Translations under genes and position numbers: made by a program
Notes under the pieces: model-generated
The model's database searches: none
The model's input: the letters and a program-made list of their open reading frames with translations, nothing else
What the model was told of the DNA's origin: nothing
In this document: positions 11,368 through 23,712 of the stretch, piece by piece
Layout of the letters: every line of letters starts with the position of its first letter
How positions within the stretch are numbered: the stretch's first letter is position 1
NCBI GenBank assembly: GCA_900155495.1
Contig: FTLJ01000109.1
Location: 105,280 to 169,279, forward strand
DNA: 64,000 bases
Reading direction: 5' to 3'
Source: Porogramme epimiltina
Lineage: Eukaryota > Basidiomycota > Agaricomycetes > Polyporales > Polyporaceae

Positions 11368-13751
11368 CGTCCTTGTGCACTTCCGGCCGTACGTATGCGC
11401 AGATATGCGGACTAGTGTTATGTATGTATGTAATATCATCCGTGTAGTCCTTCTAGCAATCCCTTTGCCACACCGACCTTCCCCGGTGCGAGACACGCCA
11501 CACGCACGGCAGAGCGTGCCTTTTCCATGTGCCCCGCACGTGCTAGGGTACCTCCCCCGCTTCCGCCACTGCCCGAGCTTGAGCGCGGAGAACCCCCGCC
11601 ATGGCTTGAGCGCGCGCAGACCGCCGCAAAAATCGCACCTTACGCCTTGACGCTGTCCTCGATTTCCTCCCGCCCGTCCGAGCCCGTGTCTCCGACCTCG
11701 TGCCGCTCGCGCTCGACGCGTGCCGTGCCGTGTGGGTCGATACGACGGACGCGCGCGACGCTGTGGTGCGCCTGTGTCCTGCGGTCTCCTCTTTCTCCCC
11801 TGCTCGACGCACTGAGGGGAGGGCCCGGGGGGCCTGCGAGCGGGGCATTGCTCCCGGAGCTAGCGCCGCTGGCCGTCGACGGAGCGGCGCATGAAGAGTC
11901 CGGGTATGTGTGCGCGTTTGCTTTTGGGGTGCGCGCGGGGGGGGGGGGTCGGACGCGCACTCGTTCGGTCTTGTGCTGCGCGAGTATCGCGGAGGTGAGT
12001 GACATCGAGGACCGAGGTGATAGAGTGGGAGGAACGCGAGCTGACCCGAGGTCTGTCGGGTCATATTTTCATCATGAATTATTAGTACTCAATATAGTGG
12101 ATTGTTCTGCATGATGCTGCGTTGAGAGCGAGGTGGGGGCTGGAGTTGGCCAAAAGGCGGGGGTTCGCGACGCGCGATCTCGACTTCCCCTGCAGGGCTG
12201 AGGAAAGTTCGGCAAGCGCCGATCCCCTCCAACCCGGGGCGTCTGCGAAAATCACGGGGAATAAAGTTTATGTAATCCATTATATCTCTTCCTTCCACCG
12301 TCATGATTGACCCTGTAGAGTCGGTGCTTCCTATGACAATCTCCCGCCAAGTCCTGTCCAAAAGGTCTCGCTAAACGACGTCATAGAAGTTGAGTGACGA
12401 GCCACCTTGAATCCCTTGGTGCCCGGCTGTGCAACAGGACCGAAGACCGAGCAGAGTATCACGCTCTTCGAGGAGTCAATTGACCGGTGACATTTGGTTG
12501 TAGCCCGAAAACACAACCTGCGACGCTGTCATTCGGGCTGGTCGGGAGGCAACACACAGGCTGGCATTGCGTGCTCGGGTTTCCAACAGCCCGTGAAGCC
12601 ATATTTAACCAAGGCTTTCCGGCAGGATGGCGGTGCTATACGCCTGAGGCTGGAACCTCCACTTACTCAGGGAAGGTTGCTGATGTGAGTCCTGTGTACT
12701 CGCCGCCTCACTCTATGGCCTAAACGGATGACCCGGTCGCGGGCGTTAGCTAGGACGGCGGCCGGATGGTCGATGTCAGGTTGTCGTGGATTTGAGGCTG
12801 CGCGGACGTGTTCCTGCTCGCCAAGGACCCACGAACGGCTGCGGTGGGAAGCCACTGTTCGGGATGTGTGGGTGTAAATTGAACGGTATTTTTGGTTGCG
12901 GTTTCATGCGCTCTGCGAGCGTTGGTTATTGGCCCGACAGTGACGCCTTCTGGTCATTAAAGTGCGAACGACAGCCGCCCGGGGTGACGTTCTGCGAGCG
13001 TTGGGGGGCGTCGTTCGGGCGAAGAAGACTTCCAGTGAGCGTATGGGTCCGTGGATTGAGCGCTGACGTCAGCCCAACGGCTATCTGCGCAGGGACGGCC
13101 GTTGCGAGAAGATGGACTTGAGGTTTGACAGGGGGCCTGTCTGGGCCCTGCTCCTCACACTGCAGCCGGGCCCTACTTATGAGCGTTGATTCGGCCAGCG
13201 CTCGAGGCCGACGACGCGTCGGGTGAGTGGACTCGGCCTTGCGGCGTAATCATGACCACCGGGTTACTCACTCGCTGTCTGTAGTAGGGCCCGCACGCAC
13301 CGGGGTCCAGTGCTGCAGCGTCCAAGTAGCCCCGGCGGTCGTCGGGCCTGGACGTCGGGTGTCGCAGGGCAAGGCGGGGCGCCGGGGGGAAGGCTCCAGG
13401 AAAGGGAGGCTGGCGCTCCGCTTCTGGATTAGGGCAGATTGGAGGAGGTCGGATGGGCGAGGCGATATAGATGCCGAGTATGGGCAGGAGGCCGAGTATG
13501 GCAAAGAGGGAGAACTGGGGAGGCAAGCCGGCGCCGAGGGCAATCAGAGTTCCGAGCGAGGATGGCGCCGTCGCTGGGCCCGCCATGCGCTACGGGGCTC
13601 CGCGAGCTCAAGGGTCGTTCAACCGCCCACGGCCGCCCTCACTTCGCAAGCCCCGACTCTCCCCCATACATTCCCCATCCCTCATGTACTCCCCCTCCAC
13701 CCCTTGCTCTCTCTGGTCCCGTTCTCGTCCCCTCCCGCCGACCCGCCAGCC
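11368..13751. other. Long intergenic interval, no supported gene
   Basis: About 2.4 kb. The interval 11527-12114 is very GC-rich, with open frames on both strands and a run of 12 G at 11937-11948. A plus-strand frame near 11640-11770 reads like protein (L-D-A-V-L-D-F-L-P-P-V-R-A-R-V) but has no start, splice or domain support. A minus-strand frame at 13173-13586 begins with a hydrophobic stretch (SLFAILGLLPILGIYIA) but has no homology I recognise. Confidence 0.5.
11937..11948. repeat. Poly-G run (12 bases)
   Basis: Twelve consecutive guanines on the plus strand inside a GC-rich intergenic segment; a possible length-variable tract or sequencing weak point. Confidence 0.8.
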
Positions 13752-16290
13752 ATGTCTGCGCCGTCCAAGCCGGTACCCAACTCTGTCGGCAAGTGCGTAT
13801 CCCCGCCACCAGTTCTGTGCCAAGTTCAAGCCCCCTCATTGCCGTTCACGCTAGTCTAGCTACTGCTCTAGTCGCTCTCAGCGCCGAGTGCGTGTACGTG
13901 CTTCCCAAATCGCTTCCTACACGCGCATATACTCACTCCGTTTTCAGGTTGTTCGGCGGTGAGGCCCTCCCCGCTGTCAGACCGCGCTCCACAACTGAGT
14001 GGCTTCTAGTCGTGGTAGGCCAGCTAGCCCACTATTTCCACCGGTGCTTCCATAAAGATAGGCTCCTTTTGAGGAGCATTGTGAGTTCCGGATTTCCCAT
14101 TCCGACTTCCAGCCCCTCTAACGCTGCATAGGTCTTGGCGTCCTTGTTCCTCAGTTCTTTTCGCCTCGCCGCACACGGGATATCCGGTCCGTCTCGGATG
14201 GACCCACCTCTTCGAGACCGCTGACGTCGGCCTTCTCGTGACCCGCCTAGTCTTCTACCTCGCCGTCACAGCCCATGGGAATCCATACCGTGTCACCAAG
14301 GCGCCATGGTATGTCATTGTCACTTTTTCAAAAAAAAATCCCTGCGACTTCATCTATTCTCTCTAGGTCTGGTTGGGTGAGTACCGCCAGCTTGTTAACC
14401 ACGTGGGGCAATTTACCGACGTCGTCTTCTGCAGGCCCGAACCCTCTCCAACGTGAGGCGAACTGGGAGACCGACGGTATGCACGTACTAATTTTTACGG
14501 CCTCGTTAGGGTTTATGCATGCTTGTTGTCCATTCGTACGTCCGCCCCCGTCCACCCGCTTTCCTGTATCTCACGTTATACTGCCTAGATTTTACGTGAC
14601 CCGGATATGGGGCTGTCAGTAACCTCCTAGCCTTGGACGAATCCCCTACTATACTAAGTCCGGATTTTTGCAGTAAGCAACTCGGTCTTATTGGCTGCAG
14701 GCCTAGTACGTTGTTTTGGTTGGCTCCCTTGTGCACCCGGTACCAACATTCTCTTACAGTGCCTACTAGTCTTGGCAACTTTCTGTACGTTTCCTACCCC
14801 AACTTCAGCCCCTTTCTGCTGAGTGAATTGCTCTGTGCCACAGCGCTGTGGATATGTAGGTTGACATTCTTCAGCACGCTTGGCGAATGCTGACACAGTT
14901 CATTCAGTATTAGTTTACGACACGTATGTGTCCCGCTATAGATGTACTATTCGCATTCCTTGACGTTCTCTCAGCATGCATTCAACCACCATCGCGTATT
15001 GGGCTCAAATCTCTGTACGTGATCGGCTCCGATATCCGAATCGACGGAACGCTAAGAAGCACTCTCCCGCCAGCCAGTCATAGTCTCTCTTAATGCCGTA
15101 ATCACTGCGACGGATATCTCGCTCTCTGCTTCGTTCGTGTTCCTCTTGTTCAAGTCCCAGAAGGGCGGCGCGCGGTAAGGGACTATCCTGCCTATGGCTG
15201 CGGTCACACCTAGACTAATAGTCTACGAATTTACAAGGAGGGCATACCAGCTCTTCAGATCCCTGGTATGGGGTCCATGAACCTCTCCTCGTCATATGCT
15301 CATGACATGTTCGCTAGGCAAACTTCGCCATCATCTCAGGGGTGCTAGTGTGGTGAGATTCTCCGCTGACCCACCAGTATGGTACCTTGTCTCACGCCGT
15401 CTCTCGCTCGTCATAGCATCTTCTCAATCGCCGCCCTCATCGCTGTGAGCTCGTTCTCGCTCCCTACCAGGCCCCGTGACTCACCGCGCTGCCCCTAGGT
15501 CGCGACCAAGCCCTCGTCTGCCGTCTGCGTGGCCTTCTTCCACACCACCGGGCACCGTCAGTCTACGCTCCCCTCTCTCTCCCGCGCTGCGCCGCTCACA
15601 GCCCCCCTCCGCCCTCCCCCGCCCTACGCAGTGTACACAGGCGCGCTCCTCGCGAACCTCAACGGCCGCGAGGCCCTCCGTGCGCGGTGGGCAGAGGTCT
15701 CGGACGTGCCCACCATCATCGTCACGAGCCTCCCCGACGGCAGCGCCGCGCCGCAGAGCACCCGCCGCAGCCGGGACCGGGACCGGTGCGTCTCCCGCCC
15801 CTCCCCCGCTGCCCCGCATACAGACCCGCCCTGAACGCTCCCGTCCGCTCCCCTTCTCCCTTTTCCGTAACCCCCCCCCTCCACGCACGCCCCGCGCAGC
15901 TCGCAGACCTCCAGCATCGCGAAAGACCTCCAGCAGTCCTACGGCACCATGCGCCCCGCCGCCCCACCCACGCCGGCCCTGCCGCCCCCTGCGCACCCGC
16001 ACGCGCGGCCCTCGCTCCAGATCCAGCTCCCGTGGCGCGCCCCGCCGCACTCCTCCGGCGCGCGCGGCGAGCCCGGCGGACCGCAGCTGGACGCCCCCGC
16101 GCGCGCGCAGCGCTCGTCGTGGCCGCCCATGTCCGCGCGCTCGGCGTCGAGCGGGACGTGCGTCGAGTCGCCCGCGGACGAGCCCGCCCCTGCGCCCGCA
16201 CCTCCATCGCCTCGGGGCACCTCCGCGGTCTGCGAGAGCGAGGCGGGCGCGGCGCGGGACCTCGAGGCGGGCGGCGCGAACGCGGGGTAG
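13752..16290 (+). CDS. DUF6534-like multi-pass membrane protein, exon structure unresolved, possibly decaying
   Basis: Family of basidiomycete seven-helix membrane proteins with unknown function. Fragments in the correct order match the family as I know it: start MSAPSKPVPNSVGK, then AHYFHRCFHKDRLLLRS (about 14020-14080), VFYLAVTAHGNPYRVTKAPW (about 14250-14310), MHACCPF and F-Y-V-T-R-I-W (about 14515-14610), SLNAVITATDISLSASFVF (about 15090-15150), and YAVYTGALLANLNGREALR (about 15625-15685). The hydrophilic tail runs to the stop at 16288. Several introns have clear GT-AG edges (for example 13793-13948 and the one before S-Q-T-S-S near 15900). Between 13950 and 14250, and again near 14620-15000, I cannot join all fragments in one frame. 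Either there are many small exons I did not resolve or the gene has frameshifts. Signal-transduction roles proposed for such families are not shown here. Confidence 0.55.
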
Positions 16291-17795
16291 ATCATCGGCG
16301 GATGGCGAGTCTGGCCACCGCTGTGGTGGCGGGCCGGGCTCGGAGTCGCTCTTCTCTCATGGTAGATACTCGTTCAGGCGTTCACGGCCGACCAACCAAC
16401 CGGCGGCGCTGCAGATCCTCTCCCCCCCATCTCCTCCTCCCTGCTCATTTTGGTGCCGTCGTGTCGTGTCGTGTCGTGTCCGCTCTCCTGCAATGTTGAC
16501 GCGTTTCTCGTGCTCGTCTTTCTTGGTGTTCAGAGTATAATTTCGTGTTGTGTGGGCTGGGGGCCGCTGGGGCCCCGCTCGGGTATATTGTACTCTCCTA
16601 ATCTAGTCTCGGGACGTCACGTCCGCAATTCGACTTCCCCTCTGGGGCCACACACCTCGCAGCTAATCGCTTCGAGCTCAGAGCTGCGATTGGCAGCGCG
16701 CATGCCTCCCTGGCTGAGCGGTCGACGCCGTACCGCTCCCACCAGACTCCCCTCGAGCTCGAGCCCCACATGGGCACAAGAAATCGTGCGCCACATAAGG
16801 CCCAGCGCGCACAAACCACCGCGGCACGCCTGCGCGAACGATAGCTAAGTAACACTCGAGCCGCTCGGCGTCACGATGGATAGAAGCACGGCAGCGGCGG
16901 GGCGTCGCCGGCGCGATGGTGCCCATGGTGATCTCGGCGAGCAGGAAGGGTCCAGCTTCGCTGAACCCTGAGGCTGCAGGCGCCGCGCGGGGGCCGAGCT
17001 CGTCCCCGGCCATGGGCGGGGTGCCTGGACGGCCGGCTGCGTGCTCCCAGCTTGACCGTCAGGGCCCCGGCCGCGGGCCGTCTCAGGGGCGCTCCTCGCT
17101 GCGCCCTCGAAGGGGATACATACATACATACGTGCGGGGTGCAGCTGCTCGACCTTCGACGAACGTTTGCACGCCCGCAGCGGGCCCTGCGCGCTGGCGA
17201 GGTGCTCCAGGCCCGGCACCTGGCGTGCTGGGAACCTGAGGAGAGATCAAACGGAAAGCTGTGCAATTGGAAGTAGGGGGAAAGACATGCATGTAGGGTA
17301 ACAATACAGGCGATGCGGTGACAGCGTTGGCGGCCTGATATATCAGCGGGGGTGGTGGTGGGTCTATTGTACAGCGGGCGGCGTGGGTGGGTGGGGGGTA
17401 ACGGCCGGCGAGGGCGGAGTCCGTGGGCAAGGGCAATGTTGCGTGTGGAAGTAAGTGAACGCAGTGGACAGCGGAGAGCGACGAGAGTAGGATATTGGGA
17501 GGGAAGGAAGGGGGCGGGGTGCGCGACGATGCATAACACTAAATGATGGGGGGAATATGCGGCCACGGCAATTATGACGATGAAGGAACGCTCCAGGAAG
17601 AGGATGGTGCAAACTGGGCGGGAGGGGGAGAAGGTGCATCAGCGCCGGCGCCGCTCGAAGACGCGATATCCCGCTCACCAAAGATACAAGAATCCAAACC
17701 AACGGGCGGGCGTGGTGATAACTTAACTAGAAGGGAGAGAAGGAAAATTACCGAGTCGAGGCCGTGGCAGCAGGGGGCTGTGGGCGGCCGGGGCC
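16291..17795. other. Intergenic region, no supported gene
   Basis: About 1.5 kb between convergent gene ends. It contains a short pentanucleotide repeat near 16457 and a (TACA)n stretch near 17108. Open frames on both strands are unsupported. Confidence 0.6.
16457..16480. repeat. Pentanucleotide microsatellite (GTGTC)n
   Basis: Four to five head-to-tail copies of GTGTC in the 3' flank of the DUF6534-like gene. Confidence 0.85.
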
Positions 17796-20485
17796 CTAAC
17801 TCGGCGGCGCGCTGTCGCTCGACTTGCGCGCGCGGAGCGGCTGGATCGCGGCGCCGAGCCCGGAGACGGAGAACCGCTGGCCCTTGGACGCGCCGCCGCT
17901 GCCGCCCCCGCCAAAGGGCCAGCCGTCGAACTGCTTCGCCTCGGACGCGGAGCGCTTGAGCTGCGTCGGCGAGAGGACGGCCCCGTCGTCCGCGGCGCGC
18001 AGCGGGGGTTGCATCGACTGCACGCGGCGCGTGAAGAACTTGCGCCCGCTCCACGACGACGGCGCCTTGGACGACGACGGCGAGGTGGACGACGGCGACT
18101 GCGACTGCGGCGAGCTCTGCTGGCGCTCGTGCCGCTGGTGGGTGGGGATGGTGACGGAGGGTGGGCTCCCGAAGGTTGGGGATTCCTGCGGGTTGTGTGC
18201 AAGCATCTCTTCGGAACGTGCTGTTCGCGGCGGGTGTGAGCGCGGGGTGGCCGCGGAGTCGGGGATAAAATGGGGGGGGATTACTCACAGGCAACTATCT
18301 GCATATTCAGTCGAGGGTCCAGGCCGCCCTTCGGCGGTAGTGGGGGAGGCATCTCCCCGCTTTGAGCAGCGGGAGATCCGGAACGGGTGTGAGCCAGCTC
18401 TAGAAAAGAGCCTTCTCGGCTACGGTTGGGCTCGGGGAGGCGGATGATCGGCACGTCGGGGACGTTCTTCGAACTCGAGCTGCCTTCGCCGCGTTCTGCT
18501 CTTCGCAGGCTCTTGCTGCGACTCCGCCGGCGCGAGAGCATGGAGTAGACGGACGAGCGGTCGGGGCGCAGGCGCTGCTCGCCGTTGCCGTTCGTCGGGG
18601 TCTTGGGGATCCGAAGACTGGCTTTCGACGCCCTGCTGCTCCGCTTCTTCGCGGCGGACACGCGGCTCGTGCGGTCCCCTGGGTTGTGCATGGCAGGGAC
18701 GCTCGTCAGCGTCGCCTTCGTCGCGACCGCGTGCCCGACGATGCCGACGACGCGCGCCGAGTGCACGCTGCCCGCGCCGGACATGCGGTCCATGTCGCTG
18801 TAGATCTCCGCCTCGAGCGCCGAGTTCGACGGCTCGTCCTCGTCGGCGAGCTCCATGTCCGGCGTGCCGCCCTCCGCGTCCGGGTCCTCGTCCGAGAACG
18901 CGAGGTCGAAGTTGTCGAGGTCGTCCATCTCTTGCGCCATGTCCTGCGCCATGCTCCACGCCTCCTCGAGCTCCACCGTGAGCGCCTCGTTGCGCGCGCG
19001 CACCTCCTGCAGCTCCGCACTGCGCTTCGCGTACGACGCGTTGAGCTTGCGGAGCGCCATCGCGAGCGCGGACGAGACGTGCTGGTCCTGCACGCGCTGG
19101 ATCTGCGCCTTGTGGTCCGCGATGCCCATGAGGGTCTCGAGCAGCCGGTCGCACGACGCGGTGAGCTCTGCCAGTTGCGCGGTGAGGTTGTAGAGCGCCT
19201 CGCCGTCACTGTCGGACTGTGAGAGCGCGGCGAGAGACTGGAGCAGCATGGCGCGCCGGTGCATGCTGAACCGGTACTGCGCCTGCGTCGTCGCCCGGAG
19301 CGACTCGAGCCGGTCGAGCTCCTCCGGCAACTCGACATCGCACGTCGTCGTGGACACCACACGGATGAACGACTCCGCTGCTGACTGCCGGATCGCGCGC
19401 GAGACGGTCTCCTGCAGCTGCTCCGACGTGAACGTCCACTGCGCCGCTTCGAGCGTCATCGCCTTCCACTTGATTGGCTCGACCTCGAAGTTCAACGCGG
19501 GTGGAGGGGGTATTGGAGGGCGCTTTGGCACAACCCTACTAAGACCGGGCGTAGACGCGCGAGTCGAGACCGGGGTGGGCGACCGCACTGATGATACCAT
19601 GCTCGCTTGCGAGAACCTGTTTTGGCCGTTCACTGCATGCATACCGCCGTCCGTCTGGGTTGATGGAGGCCTGTCGTTGACGTCTGAAGGCGTGAAGGGG
19701 GGCGCGGCTTCTTCAGCTTGAGGAGGCGGAGGCGGCGGGGTTGGCGGGTCAGGTGCGATAGGGACCTTCACGTCTGGCGGATACGAGTGAGTAGGACGAG
19801 CAGCAGGAGGGGTGGGTGGAGGAGGATGAGGAGCCGCGGGCGGGGCGATGGGGACCTCTTCAATGGTGTCCTGCGGGGGCGCCGGCGCGAGTATAGGTGT
19901 ACCCGGGAGCGCTACGGGCATGATAGCGGGGGACTCGTGTGCATGTTCGGAAGGAGGCACGACTTCAAGAGATGAAGCGGGAGCCACAGGGGGTGCTGGA
20001 CCGTCTCGCGCGGGATGCCCTGAATTTGGGTCCGGCGGGGGAGGGTCCGACGGGCGCGCGGGCTGGACCTTGGGCGGGCCGCGCTCGTCTACCTGCACAT
20101 CCCCGACCACACTCTCCGCTGCCCTCGTCTCGCCGTCGCCGGTTGCATCGGTCACCACCCTCTCGGCCGCGGCGGAAAGCGAGATATCGCCGACGCCAGC
20201 ACTCACGTCCTCGCCCCCTCCTACGTTCTCAGTCGAGCGGGTCCTCCGTAGCACCTCCGCCGACTGCTGGCGCGATATGGATGCGTTTGGTTGGGCGGGC
20301 GTTCCGGGGAGAGAGGCGGCCTCGGGCGATGACGTGCGCGGGTTCGAAGCGTCTTGCACGCGTCGAATGTCGAGGGGGACGAGGCTCTTCGCGGGGGCAG
20401 TCGGGGCCCTGCCTGGGCTGCGAGGGCCGATCGGTCTGCGGCCAGAAAGCGTGGAGGGAGGGGAGCGTGCGCGTGCGATGTCCAT
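17796..20485 (-). CDS. Large proline-rich, coiled-coil protein of unknown function
   Basis: Not recognised. Two exons: complement(17796..18220, 18289..20485), 873 residues; the 68-base intron joins M-Q-I-V-A to S-R-S-E-E-M in frame. The start is the ATG at 20485 (MDIARARSPPSTLSGRRPIG); a longer open frame upstream has no ATG. Roughly the first 350 residues are disordered and rich in proline, serine and alanine. A compact segment starts at F-E-V-E-P-I-K-W-K-A-M-T-L-E-A-A-Q-W, then a long coiled coil (LDRLESLRATTQAQYRFSMH, and AELQEVRARNEALTVELEEA). The C-terminal part is acidic, then basic and serine-rich (RSSVYSMLSRRRSRSKSL), with polyproline P-P-P-L-P-P-K. The layout suggests a cytoskeletal, polarity or scaffold protein, but that is only inference. 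Confidence 0.85.
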
Positions 20486-20905
20486 GGTGGCTAGCAAGGC
20501 ATGGACGGAGTTGGTCGGTCAGAGGGACATGGAGGCCAGGAGAAAAGACGACAAGGGAGCAAATGGAGTGATGTCTGATGGCTGCCTGGGAAGCGTCTTC
20601 AGCTTCCCGGTCTGCTGATTATCGCCCAACTTAAGACGCTCGCATCTAATTATCCAACTCCGGGGGCGGGGCCCCGGTTCGCAAGGAACGGCGCCGGCGC
20701 GGCGTGGACGACAGCAACGACAGCATCCATACAGCGTGAGTATCTACAACAAGAACGAGGGTACAATTACACCGTGCGTCACCCGCGACGGAGAGGACGG
20801 TATACGGTCCATAATTGGATTACTTCACCCTACCGACTTTCCGGATTCATGACGAACTGCTGTCGTCGGATGTGGCATGAGCGGCCCATCACCATCATCA
20901 CTCCT
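20486..20905. other. Intergenic region between tandem minus-strand genes
   Basis: About 420 bases containing the presumed promoter of the coiled-coil gene; nothing else seen. Confidence 0.6.
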
Positions 20906-22498
20906 TTATGAAGCTATCAAAACCTATTAACCGGCAGTCAGACCCCACGGACTTAACGGCATTCTAGAGACACGAGCAGGATCCGTCATACGCACCGCGG
21001 AAGGTGTCAGGCCCAAGTCACGCAGCGTCCGCGAGAAGTCTGAGCGGGCAAACGTCTTCCTGCAGTGCCGGCCCCGGAGGGGTCAGTCAATTTCATCCCG
21101 GGAGACACGCTCACATGGGAGCGCCGCTCGAACACTCACCTTGGGAACGTCAGTGCGAAGCTGACCGTTTCAACGTCAACCGCGAGCGTTTGGCCCGCAA
21201 GGAACTCCGCCACCTCTCGGAGGGCTGTGTGAACCCACAACTGCAATCAGCATCTCCCCAGTAACCACGCGCACAACAAGAGTGTGCACAATAACCAGAG
21301 CGCAACGGAACAACTCACTCGAGTCGCTTGGAAGCGTCGTCGTGTAAGGCTGTCCGCCGCTGGCCATCCGGATTTGCAGCCGCGTCTCCGGGTAGTCCCT
21401 GCCCGCGGTCTTCGGTGCCGCCGATGCGGCCGGCGCACTGCTGCTGCTCGCGGCCGGCTCTGTGCCCGGGAGCGGTTTCCCTTCGCGCAGGGCCTTCTCC
21501 CGCGCGGCCTTCTCGGCGCGCGCTTTCTTGTCCGCCTCAATCTGCGCCTTCACCGCCGCCCGCGCCTTCGCGTCCTCGAGTTTCTCTGCGGCCCGCGGGC
21601 ATTAATCAGTGTCCGGGACGGGACGTGCCCAACGAGCTGTGCGCCGCACCTCGCCGCTTCTTCTCCGCCTCCTTAAGCAGCTCCTTCTGCTGCATCTCTT
21701 CCCGGATGGTGTTCATGTCCTGCAGCGAGGGCGTGGCGTCTCAGGCGCACTGCGGGACCGGGAACGGCGGGCTGCCGGGGGAGGACAAGACGCACCTTCC
21801 CTGCTTTCCGCCGGATGGCCTCGTTTGCGATGGTCTCCTTCGCGTCCTCCTTGGCTTTCGCCGCCTTTTTGACGGCCATCTTCTCTCTGAGCTCGGCTAG
21901 CTTCTGCTTCTTCTCGTCCTCGGTCAGTGGCTTGATCTGGGGAGGCCCAATACGCGTTCAGCCACAGCGCATATACATCCACGCACAACCAGTACGGTGG
22001 GACCAGTGACGAACCTCTTCCGTGGACTCCTCGAACTGGTCATGACCACTCTTCTCGGCGTGGTAGTTGGCGAGATCGACGTTCTTGAACGTCTTCCCGC
22101 ACACGGAGCACTTGATGCTCTTCGCCTCGCCTCCCGCTCCCGCATCTCCCGCAGCGCCTGATGCCTCGCCCGACCCGCCTCCCCCTTGCTTGCCGTATAC
22201 CGCACGGAGCGCAGCGAGATCTTCGTCGTCCTCATCGACATCCATGGGGGCGCCGCCACTCGGCGCGGGGCCGGACGAGGACGCGGTCACGGATGAAAGA
22301 TCGGGAACGGGTTTCCCCTCGTTCTCGACGAGGTGGTCCATGGCCGGCTGCAGTCCACGGTTGCCGGTAGCTTTCAGGGCCCCTGTGCGGTGTGATGTGA
22401 GCGTCGCGTTCAGAAGCTGCGCCGGAGGCTGCGAGGGACGTACAGTCCACGCGGGACGCGTCAAAGCCCATGGAAAGTAGCACCTCCTTGTCAGACAT
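20906..22498 (-). CDS. UBA / C2H2 zinc finger / UBX domain protein (UBXN1-like Cdc48 cofactor)
   Basis: Predicted ubiquitin-binding adaptor of the Cdc48/p97 ATPase. Eight exons: complement(20906..20923, 20996..21059, 21140..21224, 21319..21585, 21650..21719, 21796..21936, 22015..22382, 22444..22498), 355 residues. An N-terminal UBA domain begins MSDKEVLLSMGFDASRVDWA. A C2H2-type finger lies near 110-132 (C-S-V-C-G-K-T-F, then H-A-E-K-S-G-H). A long lysine/alanine/glutamate helix follows (K-M-A-V-K-K-A-A-K-A-K-E-D-A-K-E). The C-terminal UBX domain covers about 273-355 (T-R-L-Q-I-R-M, then the F-P-R loop in F-A-L-T-F-P-R-K-T-F, and P-S-A-V-L-I). The F-P-R tripeptide is the known Cdc48-binding element. 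The last exon is only 18 bases (V-L-I-A-S-stop), chosen because it restores the UBX ending. CDC48 itself lies in this window at 57486. Confidence 0.93.
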
Positions 22499-22909
22499 GG
22501 CCGTATATGCGGAACCCAAGAGATAGGATTGTTAAAGCAGGCAGCGTTCAAATGGCTGGAGACGAAGACGCGTCCACTCCGTTGTGCTACAGATACCATT
22601 GCGTAATGGCACCCGTTACGGAGCCCTAACCCGAATTTAGGAGTTGCGGCCCGCCATAACCGCAAGTCCGTCTCGAACTCGTCGGAGTTGCCGCTTGGTC
22701 GCGTAGTCAAGAGTACCTCTGGTTGTTGCTGCTTTTTAGAAAACAAGTGGCATATTCACGAGCACTAGGAAATTCGTCTCCGGGATGGGGAGCAGGATAA
22801 CAGGTGAGCGTATTGCGGGGGTATGGGGTGAGTAAAGTAAGATGGATGTAATAGTACGAGTACAACAAATAGACGATCTACTGAGAGGGCAAATGGAGAA
22901 CATGGACAA
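22499..22909. other. Intergenic region between tandem minus-strand genes
   Basis: About 410 bases between the SNARE stop and the UBX gene start. It should contain the UBX gene promoter; no other gene seen. Confidence 0.6.
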
Positions 22910-23405
22910 TCACCTCGACGGCGGCGCAGGTCCTGGAGACGGCCAGAACCAGCTCATGATGTGCCACAGTGTCCAGAGCCCAACTATGGCGGCAACGCAG
23001 TAGCCTATTGTTCTCCATTGCTTGACACCTCCTGGTGCGATGCCAAATGCTTGACCCGCACGCCGTGACGACGCGGCGAGCGACGATCCAAAGGAAGAGA
23101 ACGCATCGCGCTATAATGTAGATGCGGGGGTTGGTAGATTAAGGTAATTAGAATGAGGAGTAGGGTGCTGGGGAGATAGGCTAGAACTCACAGCATTGTC
23201 AAGGGCTGAGTTCTGCCGCTCTACATCATCATAGATGTCCGTCGTCACCTGTACGCCGGAGATGAGTTAGCATAAGGTGAGAAGTCATGAAGACTCAACG
23301 TACACCTCGCAGTGTCCGAAGCTTAGAGTGGAGGTCCTCCAGTCGCTGGTCGTTCTGGAGCTCGTAAGTGTCTTCCACACGTGCATTTCTTGACGAAGAA
23401 GACAT
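22910..23405 (-). CDS. Bet1/Sft1-family SNARE
   Basis: Tail-anchored SNARE for ER-Golgi or intra-Golgi vesicle fusion. Three short exons: complement(22910..23110, 23192..23248, 23304..23405), 119 residues, the usual size for Bet1/Sft1. The start is MSSSSRNARVEDTYELQND. The SNARE helix runs through LQNDQRLEDLHSKLRTLRG, then V-T-T-D-I-Y-D-D-V-E-R-Q-N-S-A-L-D-N, joined across intron 1 after G. After a basic linker (S-S-R-R-A-G-Q-A-F-G) a single C-terminal membrane segment follows (IGYCVAAIVGLWTLWHIMSW), with a short lumenal tail. I cannot tell Bet1 from Sft1 with certainty; the D-I-Y-D-D-V-E-R-Q-N stretch leans toward Sft1. It diverges from STT3 over 307 bases. Confidence 0.88.
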
Positions 23406-23712
23406 GGTATATTAGGAGGTGTGTGTGGTATCTGCAGGTTTAAATGTGTCGGAGGATGTCCTTGGCAGATACCAAGCGAGAGAAGAGCGTTATTCCAGGG
23501 AGAGCAGTGAGGAAACGGCGAGAGTAGAGATGCCGCTCAAGCGCCCATGATGCGCTGCGAGCTGCGCGCTGTCACGTGCGACCCCAGAATAGCACCGCGA
23601 CGTGTCCAGCGCGTCCGGGGCGCACTCGTCTCTACCTCTTCCACTCCTTCCCCCTTCTCCCCATCTCTTTCGGTCCCCCGACCCGACGCGCAAGGCGTCC
23701 CCGACACCGGCC
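23406..23712. promoter_or_regulatory. Bidirectional promoter, Bet1/Sft1 SNARE (-) and STT3 (+)
   Basis: Only 307 bases separate the start codons of two secretory-pathway genes. No strong TATA box; the STT3-proximal part is pyrimidine-rich on the plus strand (C/T-rich about 23630-23680), as in many fungal promoters. Shared control is inferred from arrangement only. Confidence 0.5.

Noticed and set aside
11527..12114. 195-residue plus-strand frame and overlapping minus-strand frames
   Set aside because: Very GC-rich with a 12-base G run; no start context, introns or domain. Retained only as a note in the intergenic entry.
13173..13586. Minus-strand frame with a hydrophobic start
   Set aside because: One possible membrane segment only, then low-complexity proline/arginine sequence; no splice signals or homology recognised, and it overlaps the presumed promoter of the DUF6534-like gene.
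15476..16540. 354-residue arginine/proline-rich plus-strand frame and its minus-strand counterpart
   Set aside because: Both overlap the last exons of the DUF6534-like gene, whose frame alone gives family-like sequence; the others are GC-driven shadows.
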